From: Allium sativum | Taxonomy: Eukaryota; Streptophyta; Magnoliopsida; Asparagales; Amaryllidaceae | Assembly (NCBI GenBank): GCA_030737875.1 | Contig: CM060910.1 | Coordinates: forward strand, 66,596,501-66,660,500 | Length of the DNA stretch: 64,000 bases | Direction of reading: 5' to 3' | In this document: one piece after another, positions 1-9,839 of the stretch | Numbering within the stretch: the first letter of the stretch is position 1 | Layout: each line of letters starts with the position of its first letter | Translations under genes and position numbers: made by a program | Notes under the pieces: generated by a model | The model's input: the letters and a program-made list of their open reading frames with translations, nothing else | Told to the model about the DNA's origin: nothing | Databases searched by the model: none

Positions 1-174
1 CTAAGTATGATCCTGTTATGCTGTGTAACTCTGATGTTGATATATTATTTCCAATGTAACTTTAATATACTTTATCTGGTGTAATTCTGTGATTCTGTTC
101 TGCTGTTATTGTTTATGTGTTATATTCCAATGATTATCCTTGCTTCCGTGACACAGAGGTTTGGGGTTATCACA
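1..174 (+). repeat. 3' end of 5' LTR (partial)
   Basis: This AT-rich non-coding stretch ends in TATCACA just before the primer-binding site, so it should be the terminal part of the 5' LTR. No second copy of it is visible in the window, because the 3' LTR of the same element appears truncated. Confidence 0.6.
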
Positions 175-176
175 GT

Positions 177-187
177 TGGTATCAGAG
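177..187 (+). promoter_or_regulatory. Primer-binding site, tRNA-iMet type
   Basis: TGGTATCAGAG lies two bases after the inferred LTR end. It matches the common plant PBS complementary to the 3' end of initiator tRNA-Met. It fixes the left LTR boundary and the + orientation. Confidence 0.8.
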
Positions 188-424
188 ATTTGGTTAATCT
201 TAGCTCCGGAATATAACAAGTTAACGAACTCGTCAGAAATAAAATCAGTAGTATTCTAAGATGAATAACTCATTATAGATAGGATCAGCAATGTCCTATA
301 ATGAGTGTAATAGAATAAAATACACCCCCTAGATTCATTTACATTTAAATATATGTCTCTATGCTTTACAATATCTTTTCTGTTGGCCTAACTCTTTGTC
401 TGCTATTTGCAGACATTGTAGAAA

Positions 425-1310
425 ATGAGTGGCAGAAACAGAAGAAGTAATTCTATGGTTCAACAATCTAATGAGCCAATCGTGCTCCCACAGCCAGAAC
501 CAGATCTAGAAGTTCTAGTAATGAAGTATCGAAATCTGGGTGGAGTACCATTCTGGGGCAAAGAATCCGTTATTGAAACACAAGCATGGATGCATTCTTC
601 TAAGAGAATTTTTGAAGGATTAAAGTTGAGAGATGATCAGAAAAGATTACTGGCATCTTGGGCACTCAAAGACAAGGCTTTAATCTGGTGGGAAACTGTT
701 ACTAAGGAAAATCCAAAAGGTAATATTACATGGGATATATTTAAAGAAATGTTCAAAGAAAGATTTATTCCTCTAGAAGAAACTGAGCGGCCATATGATG
801 AGTTTTGCAATCTGAAGCAAGGAGATATGGCCATCCAGGAGTATCAGAATAAATTCAATGAACTTTCCCGCTTTGCCCTAGAACTAATTCGAGATCCTAT
901 AAGGAAAGAATCTGAGATTTATCGAGGGACCTCAAAGGAGATACGAAAGCAGAGTAATTGCTCATGTGAATCTTCCCTTTTCTGAGATGATACAAATGGC
1001 TTATCGCTATGAGTATCTTGATAAACAACTTGTTTTGGAAGACGAAGTGGAAGGCAGTTCTAGCAACAAAAGGATGTTTGAAACTGATAGCCCTGAGGCA
1101 AGTACAAAGCATGAGGTTAGTAAGAATCCTAAAGCTGTTAAGAAAAAGGTTAAATCTAAAGAAGAACAGTCAGACTGCCATATGCAATAACTGCAATATA
1201 CAAGGACATTTGGTGATAAATTGCAAATCTTCGAAGAAACAACAGAATGAGGGATCTAAATCTAAGAGGAAGTTTCAAGAGGATAGAAAATGAAATCTTT
1301 GCCATTAGAC
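425..1310 (+). pseudogene. Retrotransposon gag (capsid/nucleocapsid), broken
   Basis: The first 186 codons (425-985) read as a plant Ty3 gag capsid domain. They show a W-rich core with the motif KALIWWETV, then FKEMFKERFIP and a QGDMAIQEYQNKFNELSRFA segment typical of Retrotrans_gag proteins. The frame then breaks near 960 and continues from 966, where the segment DMIQMAYRYE-like to KKKVKSKEEQ is basic. The nucleocapsid follows in yet another frame: CNNCNIQGHLVINC at about 1180-1225 is a CX2CX4HX4C zinc knuckle. A second, stop-interrupted knuckle (GHIAKSC) lies at about 1300-1335. In an intact element gag packages the RNA in virus-like particles. Here at least two frame shifts make it inactive. 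Confidence 0.85.
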
Positions 1311-1420
1311 TGGTCATATAGCAAAGAGTTGCCAGCTATCAAGGAAGTTTGAAGTAGCTCATGTAAAGGAAGTAGTAGAAACCGCAACACCCTCAGCCAG
1401 TCAGCAAAAGGCCAGATGTT

Positions 1421-1760
1421 TTGGAAGGGACTATTACAGTCAACAATATTTCAGTTAAAGTATTGTTTGATACGGGCGTGTCACAAAGCTTTATTTCAAG
1501 CAATACCATTAAGAAGTTGAAGTTAAAGCTAAGGAACCTTAAAGAATCGATTAGATTTCATAAGACGATAGGAGGTTCTCTTATTCTCGGTGTGTATTGT
1601 AGAGTGCCTATTTCCTTTTCCCGTTACCGGTTTTCTTTTGATTTGATTGTCATGGATTTTCTGAATTTGATATCATTTTTGGGCTGGATTGGTTAACTAA
1701 ATACGAGGCTGAAGTTAAATGCGTAGAAAGAGTTGTCAGGATTAAAACGAAGCTTGCCAA
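1421..1760 (+). pseudogene. Retrotransposon aspartic protease domain, frameshifted
   Basis: Translation shows LFDTGVSQSFIS, the catalytic D-T/S-G loop of retropepsins (DTG with following S-F-I-S). It lies about 20 residues into the segment. The downstream flap region is followed by a hydrophobic ILG-type strand near 1650. The frame then shifts by one base at about 1665, and the equivalent of the conserved strand before RT (GLDWLTKYEA-like) appears in another frame at 1683-1715. In the family this protease processes the Gag-Pol polyprotein. The frameshift would cut it off from RT. Confidence 0.8.
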
Positions 1761-2810
1761 TATTGTTATACCCTGTGTAGGCTCAGATTCAGACAGAAAA
1801 GAATTTTGGGCTGCTCCCACTGCCATTGAAGATATTCCTGTCGTAAAGAATTATGCGGATGTGTTCGAAGAAGATGATAGCTTACCTCCGCGAAGAGAAA
1901 TTGACTTCAGGATTGATTTAGTTCCAAATACAAGGCCAGTTGTGCATCCTATTTGAAGAATGACATGGAAAGAGAAAGTAGAACTGAGTAATCAAACTCG
2001 ACAGCTTTTATGGAAAGGTCTGATTATGCCTTGCTTTTCGAATTGGGGTGCAGCGGTAGTGTTTGTTCCAAAGTCAGATGGTACTCTCAGATTATGTGTT
2101 GATTACTGAGACCTCAACAAGCAGACGCTAAAGAATAAATATCCATTGTCGCGTATCGATGATTTATTAGATCGTTTGAATGGACCAAAAGTGTTTTCAA
2201 GGATGGACCTAACTACAGGTTTTCATCAACTGCGAATTGCCGAAGAATGTGTTCCTTTGACAGCTTTCAGAGGTCCAGACATATTTTATGAGTGGTTAGT
2301 AATGCCGTTCGGCTTATGTAACGTTCCTGCTTATTTTGTCGATTTAAAGAACATAGTATTCCGCGGTGTCTTGAATAAATTTGTGTTGGTTTTCATTGAC
2401 GACATTTTAATCTTCTCTAAGTCAACTGCCGAGCATGAGAAGCATTTGGAAGAAGGTTTGGAAATTCTAAGAAAAATGTATTAAAGGCCAAATTTTCCAA
2501 ATGTATATTCTGGCAAGAAGAAGTGAAGTTCCTCGGTCATGTAGTATCGAAGGAAGGAATTTCGGTGGATCCAAGTAATATCACAGCCATTCGAAATTGG
2601 AAGCAGCCTAGCACGCCAACAGAAGTAAGAAGTTTCCTAGGATTGGCTGGCTATTATCGGAAATTCGTTAAAGATTTTTCGGAGCTATCTTGTCCATTAA
2701 CGAAGCTTACAAAGAAGCATACAAAGTTTAACTGGATGCCTGAATGTGAGGCAGCTTTCCAAGAGCTGAAACTAAGGTTGACTACTGCTCCAGTGTTGAC
2801 TATGTATTAA
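1760..2810 (+). pseudogene. Reverse transcriptase domain, with stops
   Basis: This is the Ty3/gypsy RT. A connection segment (PRREIDFRIDLVP) is followed by a stop at 1956 and KSDGTLRLCVDY with an in-frame TGA at 2107 where arginine is expected (DYRDLN in the family). Next come the fingers/palm (SRMDLTTGFHQLRIAEE), MPFGLCN, and the catalytic box FIDDILIFSK at 2392-2421, a variant of Y/F-V-D-D. A frame change at about 2480 separates this from the thumb/connection at 2523-2810, which shows [12 protein letters not shown] and [16 protein letters not shown]. All catalytic aspartates are visible, but the reading frame is broken. Confidence 0.9.
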
Positions 2811-3245
2811 TGCAGATGCTTCTATTGAAGATGCTTCTATTAAAGATATTGGCGTGGTATTAATGCAAAGAGGCAAAGTAGTTGCTTATGCTAGCCGTTA
2901 GTTGAAGCCACATGAGAAGAGGTATCCTACTCATTATCTTGAGTTGTAAGCCATTGTGTTTGCTTTGAAAATATGGAGGCACAATCTGTTGGATGAGAAG
3001 TTCGAATTGTATACACATCATAAGTCATTGAAGTATCTGTTCACCCATAAGGACTTGAATTTGAGGCAACAGTGTTGGTTAGAATTTCTTGCGGCATACG
3101 ATCTTGATATTTTGTATACTCCAAGAAAAGCCAATGTTGTAGCAGATGCGCTTAGCAGGAAGAATGCAATTATCGCTAATCTCATTATTACGCCTCCATT
3201 GATTGACAAAATTTCTGCTCTTCAGAAAGATGATGAATTTATTTA
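2811..3245 (+). pseudogene. RNase H domain, broken
   Basis: The domain is continuous with RT. The N-terminal half (2811-2950) is disrupted by a small internal repeat of the bases around 2812-2845 and by stops at 2899 (TAG where Q is expected in SRQLKPHE) and 2947. The C-terminal half is open (2956-3242). It shows [28 protein letters not shown] sequence and ends [12 protein letters not shown], the usual junction into integrase. The normal TDH motif is altered to THH. Confidence 0.8.
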
Positions 3246-3329
3246 GAGAATTAGTAAAAGATTTCGGGAAGGAGAACCCTCGAGTTTCCAGATTGATAAC
3301 AAAGGAGTTCTGAGGTTATTAGGACGAAT

Positions 3330-4010
3330 TTGTGTTTTGAATATTCCTGAGCTCAAAAGGGAAGTGATGGATGAATGTCACAAGTCCAAACTTAGTATTC
3401 ATCCAGGGGTGAGCAAGATGTATCATGATCTCAAGCGCACGTTATGGTGGAAATCTATGAAAAGAGACATTTCCATTTATGTTAGCAGGTGTTCTACTTG
3501 TCAATAAGTCAAGAGTGATCAGCAAAAACCTGCCGGATTGTTACAACCACTAGAGGTTCCAAATTGGAAATGGGATCAAATCTCCATAGATTTCATTGAT
3601 GTCTTACCACGAACCAGGAATGACAATGACTGTATATGGGTGATCGTAGATTGTTTCACTAAGACGGCCCATTTTATTCCTGTCCGATATAATAGAACAA
3701 CTCAAAATCTGGCGCATATTTATTTCAGAGAAATTGTCAGACTACATGGAGTTCCCAGTAGCATTATTAGTGATCGTGATCTGATATTCGCTAGTAAATT
3801 CTGGAAGGCATTCCAAGAAGAGCTGGGAATAAAATTAAATCTGAGCACCGCTTATCATCCTCAAATAGATGGCCAAACTGAGAGGGTGAACTGTATACTA
3901 GAAGACTTGTTGCGGGCATGTATTCTTGATTTTGACGGGTCATGGGAAGATCACTTGCACATGGTTGAGTTTTCTTATAATAACGGTTACAAGCAAGCTT
4001 GCAAATGACA
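3330..4010 (+). pseudogene. Integrase (HHCC zinc finger and catalytic core)
   Basis: The zinc-binding part is visible as ECHKSKLSIHPG followed by CSTCQ (about 3370-3507), ending at a TAA where glutamine is usual. The core reads SIDFIDVLPRTRNDND, then ISDRDLIFASKFW and YHPQIDGQTERVN, giving the D, D and E catalytic region at about 3590, 3772 and 3878. The segment QMTPFEALYGRSYRSP continues in another frame from 3999 after a one-base shift near 4007. In the family this enzyme inserts the cDNA into the genome. Confidence 0.9.
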
Positions 4011-4642
4011 CCATTTGAAGCATTATATGGAAGGTCATATAGATCTCCCGCGTGTTGGGTAGAGCCAGGCAATCGGCTAGTATTGGGTCCCGACATGATT
4101 CGAGAAGCTTTAGATAAGGTCGATTTCATTAAGAAGCGATTGCTAGCAGCTCAGAGCCGACAGAAGAGCTATGTAGATTCAAGAAGAAGGGATTTAGAAT
4201 TTTCTGTTGGTGATTATGTGTAAATGAAAGTTTCCCCATTGGGAGGAGCAGTCCATTTTGGGAAGACAAGAAAGTTGGCGCCTAGATTCATTGGTCCATT
4301 TCCTATTCTTGAAAGGATTGGAACTCTTGTTTACAGGGTTCAGTTGCCTGACTGGTTGCTAGGGGTACATGATGTATTCCATGTGTCTCAACTTCGAAAG
4401 CATGTACATGATCCAGACTTGATTGTAGAGGAAGCAGCACAACATTATTTGGAGATTTTCCCAAGCTTAGTAGTAAGAAGAGAGCCAGTGAAGATTATTG
4501 GCAAAGAAACCCGAGTTCTGAGAAACAAAAGAATTCATTTAGTCAAAGTGCAGTGGAGCGGAGATCCTAGAGATTGTACATGGGAGACCAAGGATAACAT
4601 CAATCAGGCTTATCCCCAATGCAGAGTGGATATCTTTGATTA
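3999..4642 (+). pseudogene. Integrase C-terminal domain with chromodomain-like tail
   Basis: QMTPFEALYGR opens the segment. GDYV is followed by a stop at 4221 (position of DYVFLKVSP in the family), then KVSPLGGAVHFGK, KLAPRFIGPFPILERIG and VFHVSQLRKHV, the GPY/F module of Ty3 integrases. The last ~60 residues include RREPVKIIGKETRVLRNK and VQWSGDPRDCTWETKDN, which fit the chromodomain of plant chromoviruses (Tekay/CRM type), thought to guide insertion into particular chromatin. The polyprotein ends at TAG 4642. Confidence 0.85.
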
Positions 4643-4732
4643 GCTCTAGTGCAAGATACATTTACAATATTTTACATTTTCTGTTTTGATTCCTACTTTA
4701 CTGTTGTTTCCTTTTCGGGGACGAAAAGTTTT

Positions 4733-4746
4733 TAAGTGGGGGAGAT
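4733..4746 (+). promoter_or_regulatory. Polypurine tract
   Basis: AAGTGGGGGAGAT ends directly before TGTAACAACTCG, the start of the 3' LTR. A purine run at this place is the primer for plus-strand DNA synthesis in LTR retrotransposons. Confidence 0.85.
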
Positions 4747-5340
4747 TGTAACAACTCGAAAAATCAGAACCAATTTAAAATAAAATATTTAGAAGCTTTA
4801 ACAGAAATTGAGTCAGAATTTAAAATTTTGATTTTTAAATAATAATAATGCCCTTAAAAATAGCCATTTTGCAAACGACCTCCGTTTTTAACGAAACCAC
4901 TTTGGTTGGATCCGAAATGTCAATTTATTACTAGATTCCAATTTTCATAATTTTTGGAATTAATATGTGAGCGAAATCCGTGTCGTTACATGTTGTATAT
5001 TCATAAGTCAATTTATTTTATAGTATAAATTATTCATTTTGTTATGAGATTATGTTATGTATCTTCTTTCTTTCATCAAAATAATCCATCTTTCCGACAC
5101 CTGATTGTTTTGCACATAAATACCATGGATGCATTAGTGTCTATTTTTAAGGGTCAAAAAGCCAGGTCATTACATTATATTTTCTGTACTAGTCTTTTAT
5201 CTTCGTTTGTTAAGCATTGTGTTCCTTTAATCCTAATAGTAACTATAATCGATGTTTAATAGTAACGAAAATCATTGTGTTTAATGTAATAGCTTATGGA
5301 AATGGATGAACTAACAATACATAATTTAAAATCTAAAAAA
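4747..5340 (+). repeat. 3' LTR, truncated on the right
   Basis: It begins TGTAACAACTCG, the usual gypsy LTR start. It is AT-rich and non-coding. A possible TATA-like ACATAAATACC lies at about 5113-5123. The expected end sequence (bases 1-174) is not found downstream, and a copia-type repeat starts near 5340, so the LTR is taken to be cut between about 5040 and 5340. Confidence 0.6.
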
Positions 5341-5835
5341 TTAAGGCAAATATCAAAATTTGCCTATATTATGTCAAACACCCCCTACCCCACATCTGCG
5401 TATGCTTGCTAAATTTTTAAATAATTAACTTGTATCTATCCACTTCAAAAGAATTTTTGTCTTTATAAATACCATTTAGACCAGATAGACAAATTAACAC
5501 TTCATTATCTTCTTCCCTTTTTAATTCCTTAACTTTAAAACTAAATAATGAATAATCCTATCCAAAATCTTTTTGGAAACTTATAACAAACTCTTGAATC
5601 ATTCAGGAATGTGCCCTCACTTACACGTAGAAATCAAAGGTATTTAGAATTGAGTCAAATGCAGAAGATCATCAAGGAATAAGAGATACACTTCGATGTG
5701 ATTCAGTGGACGATATCTTTACTTTCTAAGGACGAACCCAATGCTAATCCTAAATGCACTATAATCAAATATGGCTATGATTGGAATACTATAAGGGAAT
5801 ATCCCATCTTCGGTAAATATTGCTAGGTTGAAGTG
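5340..5835 (+). repeat. Fragment of copia (Sirevirus-like) region downstream of pol
   Basis: The order of a CCCCCTA-containing stretch, a TATAAATA-like box (5462-5472) and a short broken reading frame starting ATGAATAATCC (5547) parallels 18650-19190, which follows the copia RNase H region. The similarity is visible but weak, so it is an old fragment. The frame has several stops and no recognisable domain. Confidence 0.4.
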
Positions 5836-6083
5836 CTATATAATGTTAGACTTATTTATTTAATAGTAATTAAGTTTGGATTCAAAAACATATTGATTCG
5901 ATTGCACTTAAATATATGATTTGGTTAGGTCGATTTGATTGCTTTCTTTGAATGGTTGATTTAATATGTGTTTGGATTTGATTGAAATGCTCATTATTAG
6001 ATATATACTGACTCAAAATATGATAAATTATATAAAAATTAAAGACAAGCATATTAAATCAAACAATTAATTTAGTCATTATT

Positions 6084-6800
6084 TTTAGAGATTGAGATAA
6101 TGATGATAATGGTTTTGATGACAACAACCTTATTTTAACTATTATTATTAAAAAACATATACTAATACTGTTGTCTATTTATATGCAAAATGTATATTCA
6201 TGTATCAATATTGAAGACTATACAGTTTAAAGATTCAAGATTACACATATTGAAGACTCATGAGTAACAAGAGTTCAAGAAATCATGATAAGTAATAGGG
6301 TCCGGAATTTTTGTTAAAACTCTGTAATAGCACTTGAATTCTTATTCTATTTTTCTCACCATTTTAGCCTTATAATATTTTAAAATGTACATCTATTAAT
6401 ATTTAATTTATTTCTTGAGTTTTAATTCTAACTCCTAATTCAATTATTTTACCTTTTCTTGCTTATATTTTTGTTTTATTTAAGTTTTAGTATTATTTTT
6501 GGCAAAGCCAATGGGGTTAAAAGGACCCATACCTCTTTATTGAAGCAATAAGAGTGAAAAAAAACCAACATGAAGAAAAACCTTCATGAAGAAGATATAC
6601 AGAGAAAACAATTTCTCCAAGAGACATGAAGCATAAAAACAAAAAACAAGATAACAAGAAGTTTTAATATTATTATTTTCTTATATACATATATATAGTT
6701 TTATGTATTAAATTTTGAAGGTTTTTATATTTATATTTATAGTTTCATATTAAGTTTATATCACATTTATAGCTTATAAATATATATTTTTAATTTATAT
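6084..6800 (+). repeat. Copia LTR fragment, paralogous to 19709-20200
   Basis: Over about 400 bp this stretch follows 19709-20200 closely. Shared pieces include GAATTTTTGTT, AACTCTGTAATAGCACTT and the phrase on either side of AGTTCAAGAAATCA. It starts with a GTTTTGATGACAA-type LTR opening usual for Sireviruses. Relative to the 20-kb copy it is interrupted at 6501-6658. Confidence 0.65.
6501..6658 (+). mobile_element. SINE-like 158-bp insertion with target-site duplication
   Basis: The imperfect direct repeat AAGTTTTAGTATTATTTTT (6482-6500) and AAGTTTTAATATTATTATT (6659-6677) flanks 158 bp that are absent from the paralogous LTR at ~20154-20180. The insert ends in an A-rich stretch. Its first bases (TGGCAAAGCCAATGG) loosely resemble a pol III A box; a B box is only weak. 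Long TSD, A-rich tail and small size suggest target-primed retrotransposition of a SINE or a truncated non-LTR element. Confidence 0.45.
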
Positions 6801-7616
6801 TCTTACTCTATTGTAATACCTTTGACATATAGGAAAATAGTTTATTTAAACTCTAGAATTATAAAATATTTAAATTTCAAAATTCTCAAAGGCATGTTGA
6901 CATTCCCTATCCCCAATGTCGACATGGTAGCCGTTATTTTCAAATCTCAAATTTCAAAAGATGTGCCTGTTTGTTTAAATCTTTTCCTGAAATGATATGA
7001 TTACTGCTACACTATAAATACCCATCTAAGTTTGAATTTTTTTAACTACTTTCATTTATTATTCTTGTCTTTTCTTCTCTCCATTAATACTCTTAAATTT
7101 TAGGTTCTTATAATCAAATCTGCCGAAATTTAAAGAGAATGATTTTGAGTTTGATTTCTACCATTCTCTCTTAAAGAATCAAGTGCTATTCAGAGTTATA
7201 CTATGCATTTAAAGACCGACAATATCCCTGCTATATCTCATAACGCTCTTCAACCGCTACATTATTTCAATTTAGCACCAATGAATAGTAGATCCGCTTT
7301 TAGCCCCACTATTTTCCGGTACATCTGTTAAACCAAGGCTTTTAAGCGTTCGCTTTAGCAGTATCAATATATATATATATATATTGATTTGACTTGTTCT
7401 CTTTTTAAAAATTCAGTAAATATAGCGTAAATGGCTAAATTTAAGGCATAAGTGCCTAATATATGGTAACAATCAATTATACTCATCAAATTTAGCATGC
7501 GTAACTATGAAATTCCTTGATTTCGTTATATAAGTCTAATTAATATTAGTTTCTTGTACATATATAATGTGCGAAAGATGATTAATTAATATTCAAATAT
7601 TTGGTTTTACATCTAA
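6801..7616. other. AT-rich non-coding DNA with LTR-like pieces
   Basis: There is no gene. At 6890-7035 a CATGTTGACATTCCC stretch, a CCCTA stretch and TATAAATACCCATC (7013-7026) resemble the regions at 5365-5475 and 18675-18720, so it may be a third copy of the copia-associated repeat. A short (AT)n tract lies at 7367-7386. Confidence 0.35.
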
Positions 7617-9710
7617 CTAGTGCGAACCCGTGCTACGCATAGATCACAAAATATTTGAACTTGTATTTTTAGAGTTTTTCCAGTTGCATGACAGTGAAAT
7701 ATACGCTTTTGGATTGCAACTTTTTCAGATAGGATGATCGAACTTACAAATCTGCAAGCATTCATCTATAGTTTTGAAGATGATAAACATATGTTAACAA
7801 CTATATATTTTGTTATATTAATCTAATTGATGTTTGAACAAATGGGCTAAATTTTTATTAATGAAAAGATAAAATGGTTTGAGCTAGGCCCCAAACGCAA
7901 AAGGCCGTTACTTTCAAGGATGAGGATCCACTGGTTAAAAAACATAAAGCCCCATGACTTACAGTTAGTTTAGCGGCCACTATTTGAAAATTGGAAAAAC
8001 CTTTTGGACTATAATACATGTTGATTAATGTAATACCTCATGCTATATGTAAAATCTATGATTTGTGTTTGATGTGTTGGTGACTATTGTTAAGAATAAA
8101 TAATTTCTAATGACATATAACATGTTATGACATATAACATGTTGGGTACTTCAGTTTCCACTTTCCACCTTATAATTGATACTGCCTTTGCTATGAGGCA
8201 GATCTGATTTCACTTCTCTACTGTTCTCTTTGATGCTCATCCACCATGAAAAGAGTCAGCAAAAGGCCATTGTTTACATAGCAAAAACGGAGCCATATCA
8301 CGTGCATTCACTGGAAAGCAGGGCAAATAGCAAGTTTGATTGATAGGGTGACAAATTGCATAACACAATCATAGTTTATTACAATTGTTGAAAGCATTTT
8401 AAATTTTCAACATCCAATTCATCCAACAAAGCTTGTACATCTGTTTAACTGTCAAAAGGAAAATAAACTCGAATATTCATACTTCCTACAAAACATTGGA
8501 CAGTTATGCCGTTGGATGACTTTTAATATTATACTCTTCTCACTTCTCTGCACAAAGGAGAAAATATGTTAGATGTTACAGAGCTAGTTGGTAGTAACTA
8601 TTTGAAAAAAAAATCATCTCTCTCACGGACGAACACCATGTTAAATTAATGCACAAATAGCAAAAAGAAAATGAGGTCTAGTAAAAATAGATCGATACGA
8701 AGTGGATAGTGCTATTTCAAAGAAATTTTAATTGATCTAGAGAGATTGAGCATCGAAAATTTTAAAGATGTAAATCATAATCATATTTCTATGTGAGAGG
8801 AATCGTTGTTTGAATACATTTTCACCTCTGTAATAGATTCTAGGTACCTAAAATACTACAAAGATAAGTATATTTCAAATTTATTGATTTTATCAGTTGT
8901 CAGAAGGTTTAATTCTAATTTAAATATAAAAACAAACCATATAGGAAACAAAAAAAAAAGGATCATATAACAATATTGAAAAAAGGTCAATAAGAAGGAC
9001 TGAGTACGAATGGTAAGTAAATATTGAGATTGTACCATAAAAGAACAGTAGTCGTCCAATGATTAGAAAAATGTGAATATAAATATCTTATATAAAATGA
9101 GCAAACCTTGTATTGGTTGAAGGCTCACTGTTGTGCAATAGTGATTTGCTTTCCTCTACAAATCTTTACAGATGATATTTTAAAGTAATTAACCTATTTA
9201 ATAGTGTGTTGCTCAAGTTATTATGGGTAACCTTCGTTAAACGAAAATCATCGAGTCGTTATTCAATGGACAAAAAGGCATTTATTGAATATATAATTCA
9301 TAAAACCAAGCATATTTACAATCAAATGCCTGAAAGAACATGTAGCGAAATTTTCATGAATTTTATAAGATGGAAAAAGAACTAAAAATTGTATCCTCTT
9401 GTCCAAAATTTGGAAAGACTGAATAAATCTCGCGCAAGGCTAAGAACCTAAAACTTTGAGATTTTTGAGATATAAAAGGAAGATGATTCACTAAAATTAA
9501 TTTGTTTAGATATGTATGCCTTAATAACTGGCTAATTGAAATGGTTGAAAGCATTGAAAAGCCTTTTCATCATAGAGCTTAGGTGATTTTGCATCAAGTA
9601 TGGTATCCAATCAAGCGCATGACAAAAATTAAATAAAACACAAATACCGTTCAGAATGAACCATGAGAAGAATTCCATTGTAGTAAAATAATAGCTTTGT
9701 AAAACTATAT

Positions 9711-9806
9711 GGATCTTATAATTTTCTCTGCATACGTTGTAGTTTGTCCACCTCACGGAGAAATATTTGGGTGGCTGCATTCAGAAAGGAGATACGGTTG
9801 TAATCC
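9711..9806 (-). other. Possible captured exon inside the Helitron
   Basis: On the - strand this stretch gives an uninterrupted peptide containing NRISFLNAATQIFLREVDKL, followed by QRMQRKL. The look is helical and gene-like, unlike its AT-rich surroundings. I do not recognise the protein. The downstream side is AT-rich and intron-like. A chance open stretch of 32 codons cannot be excluded. Confidence 0.25.
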
Positions 9807-9839
9807 ATCAAACTCCCATTGTTTATGTTAGCAATCATG

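Larger units (their letters stand above)
1..5040 (+). mobile_element. Degenerate Ty3/gypsy chromovirus-type retrotransposon (Tekay/Del-like), left end outside window
   Basis: The domain order seen is LTR end, PBS, gag, protease, RT, RNase H, integrase, chromodomain-like tail, PPT and 3' LTR start. That is the Ty3/gypsy order, and the C-terminal tail plus initiator-Met PBS fit a plant chromovirus. Several stops and at least three frame changes make it non-autonomous. The 5' LTR is cut by the window edge. The 3' LTR starts at 4747 but its right end cannot be matched to bases 1-174, so the element appears truncated on the right. The boundary at 5040 is approximate. Confidence 0.9.

Noticed and set aside
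9532..9780. 82-codon - strand frame starting MQPPKYFSVRWTNYN
   Set aside because: It resembles an animal BTB-protein start only by chance. Another frame of the same DNA gives a more gene-like peptide, and most of the frame is AT-rich.
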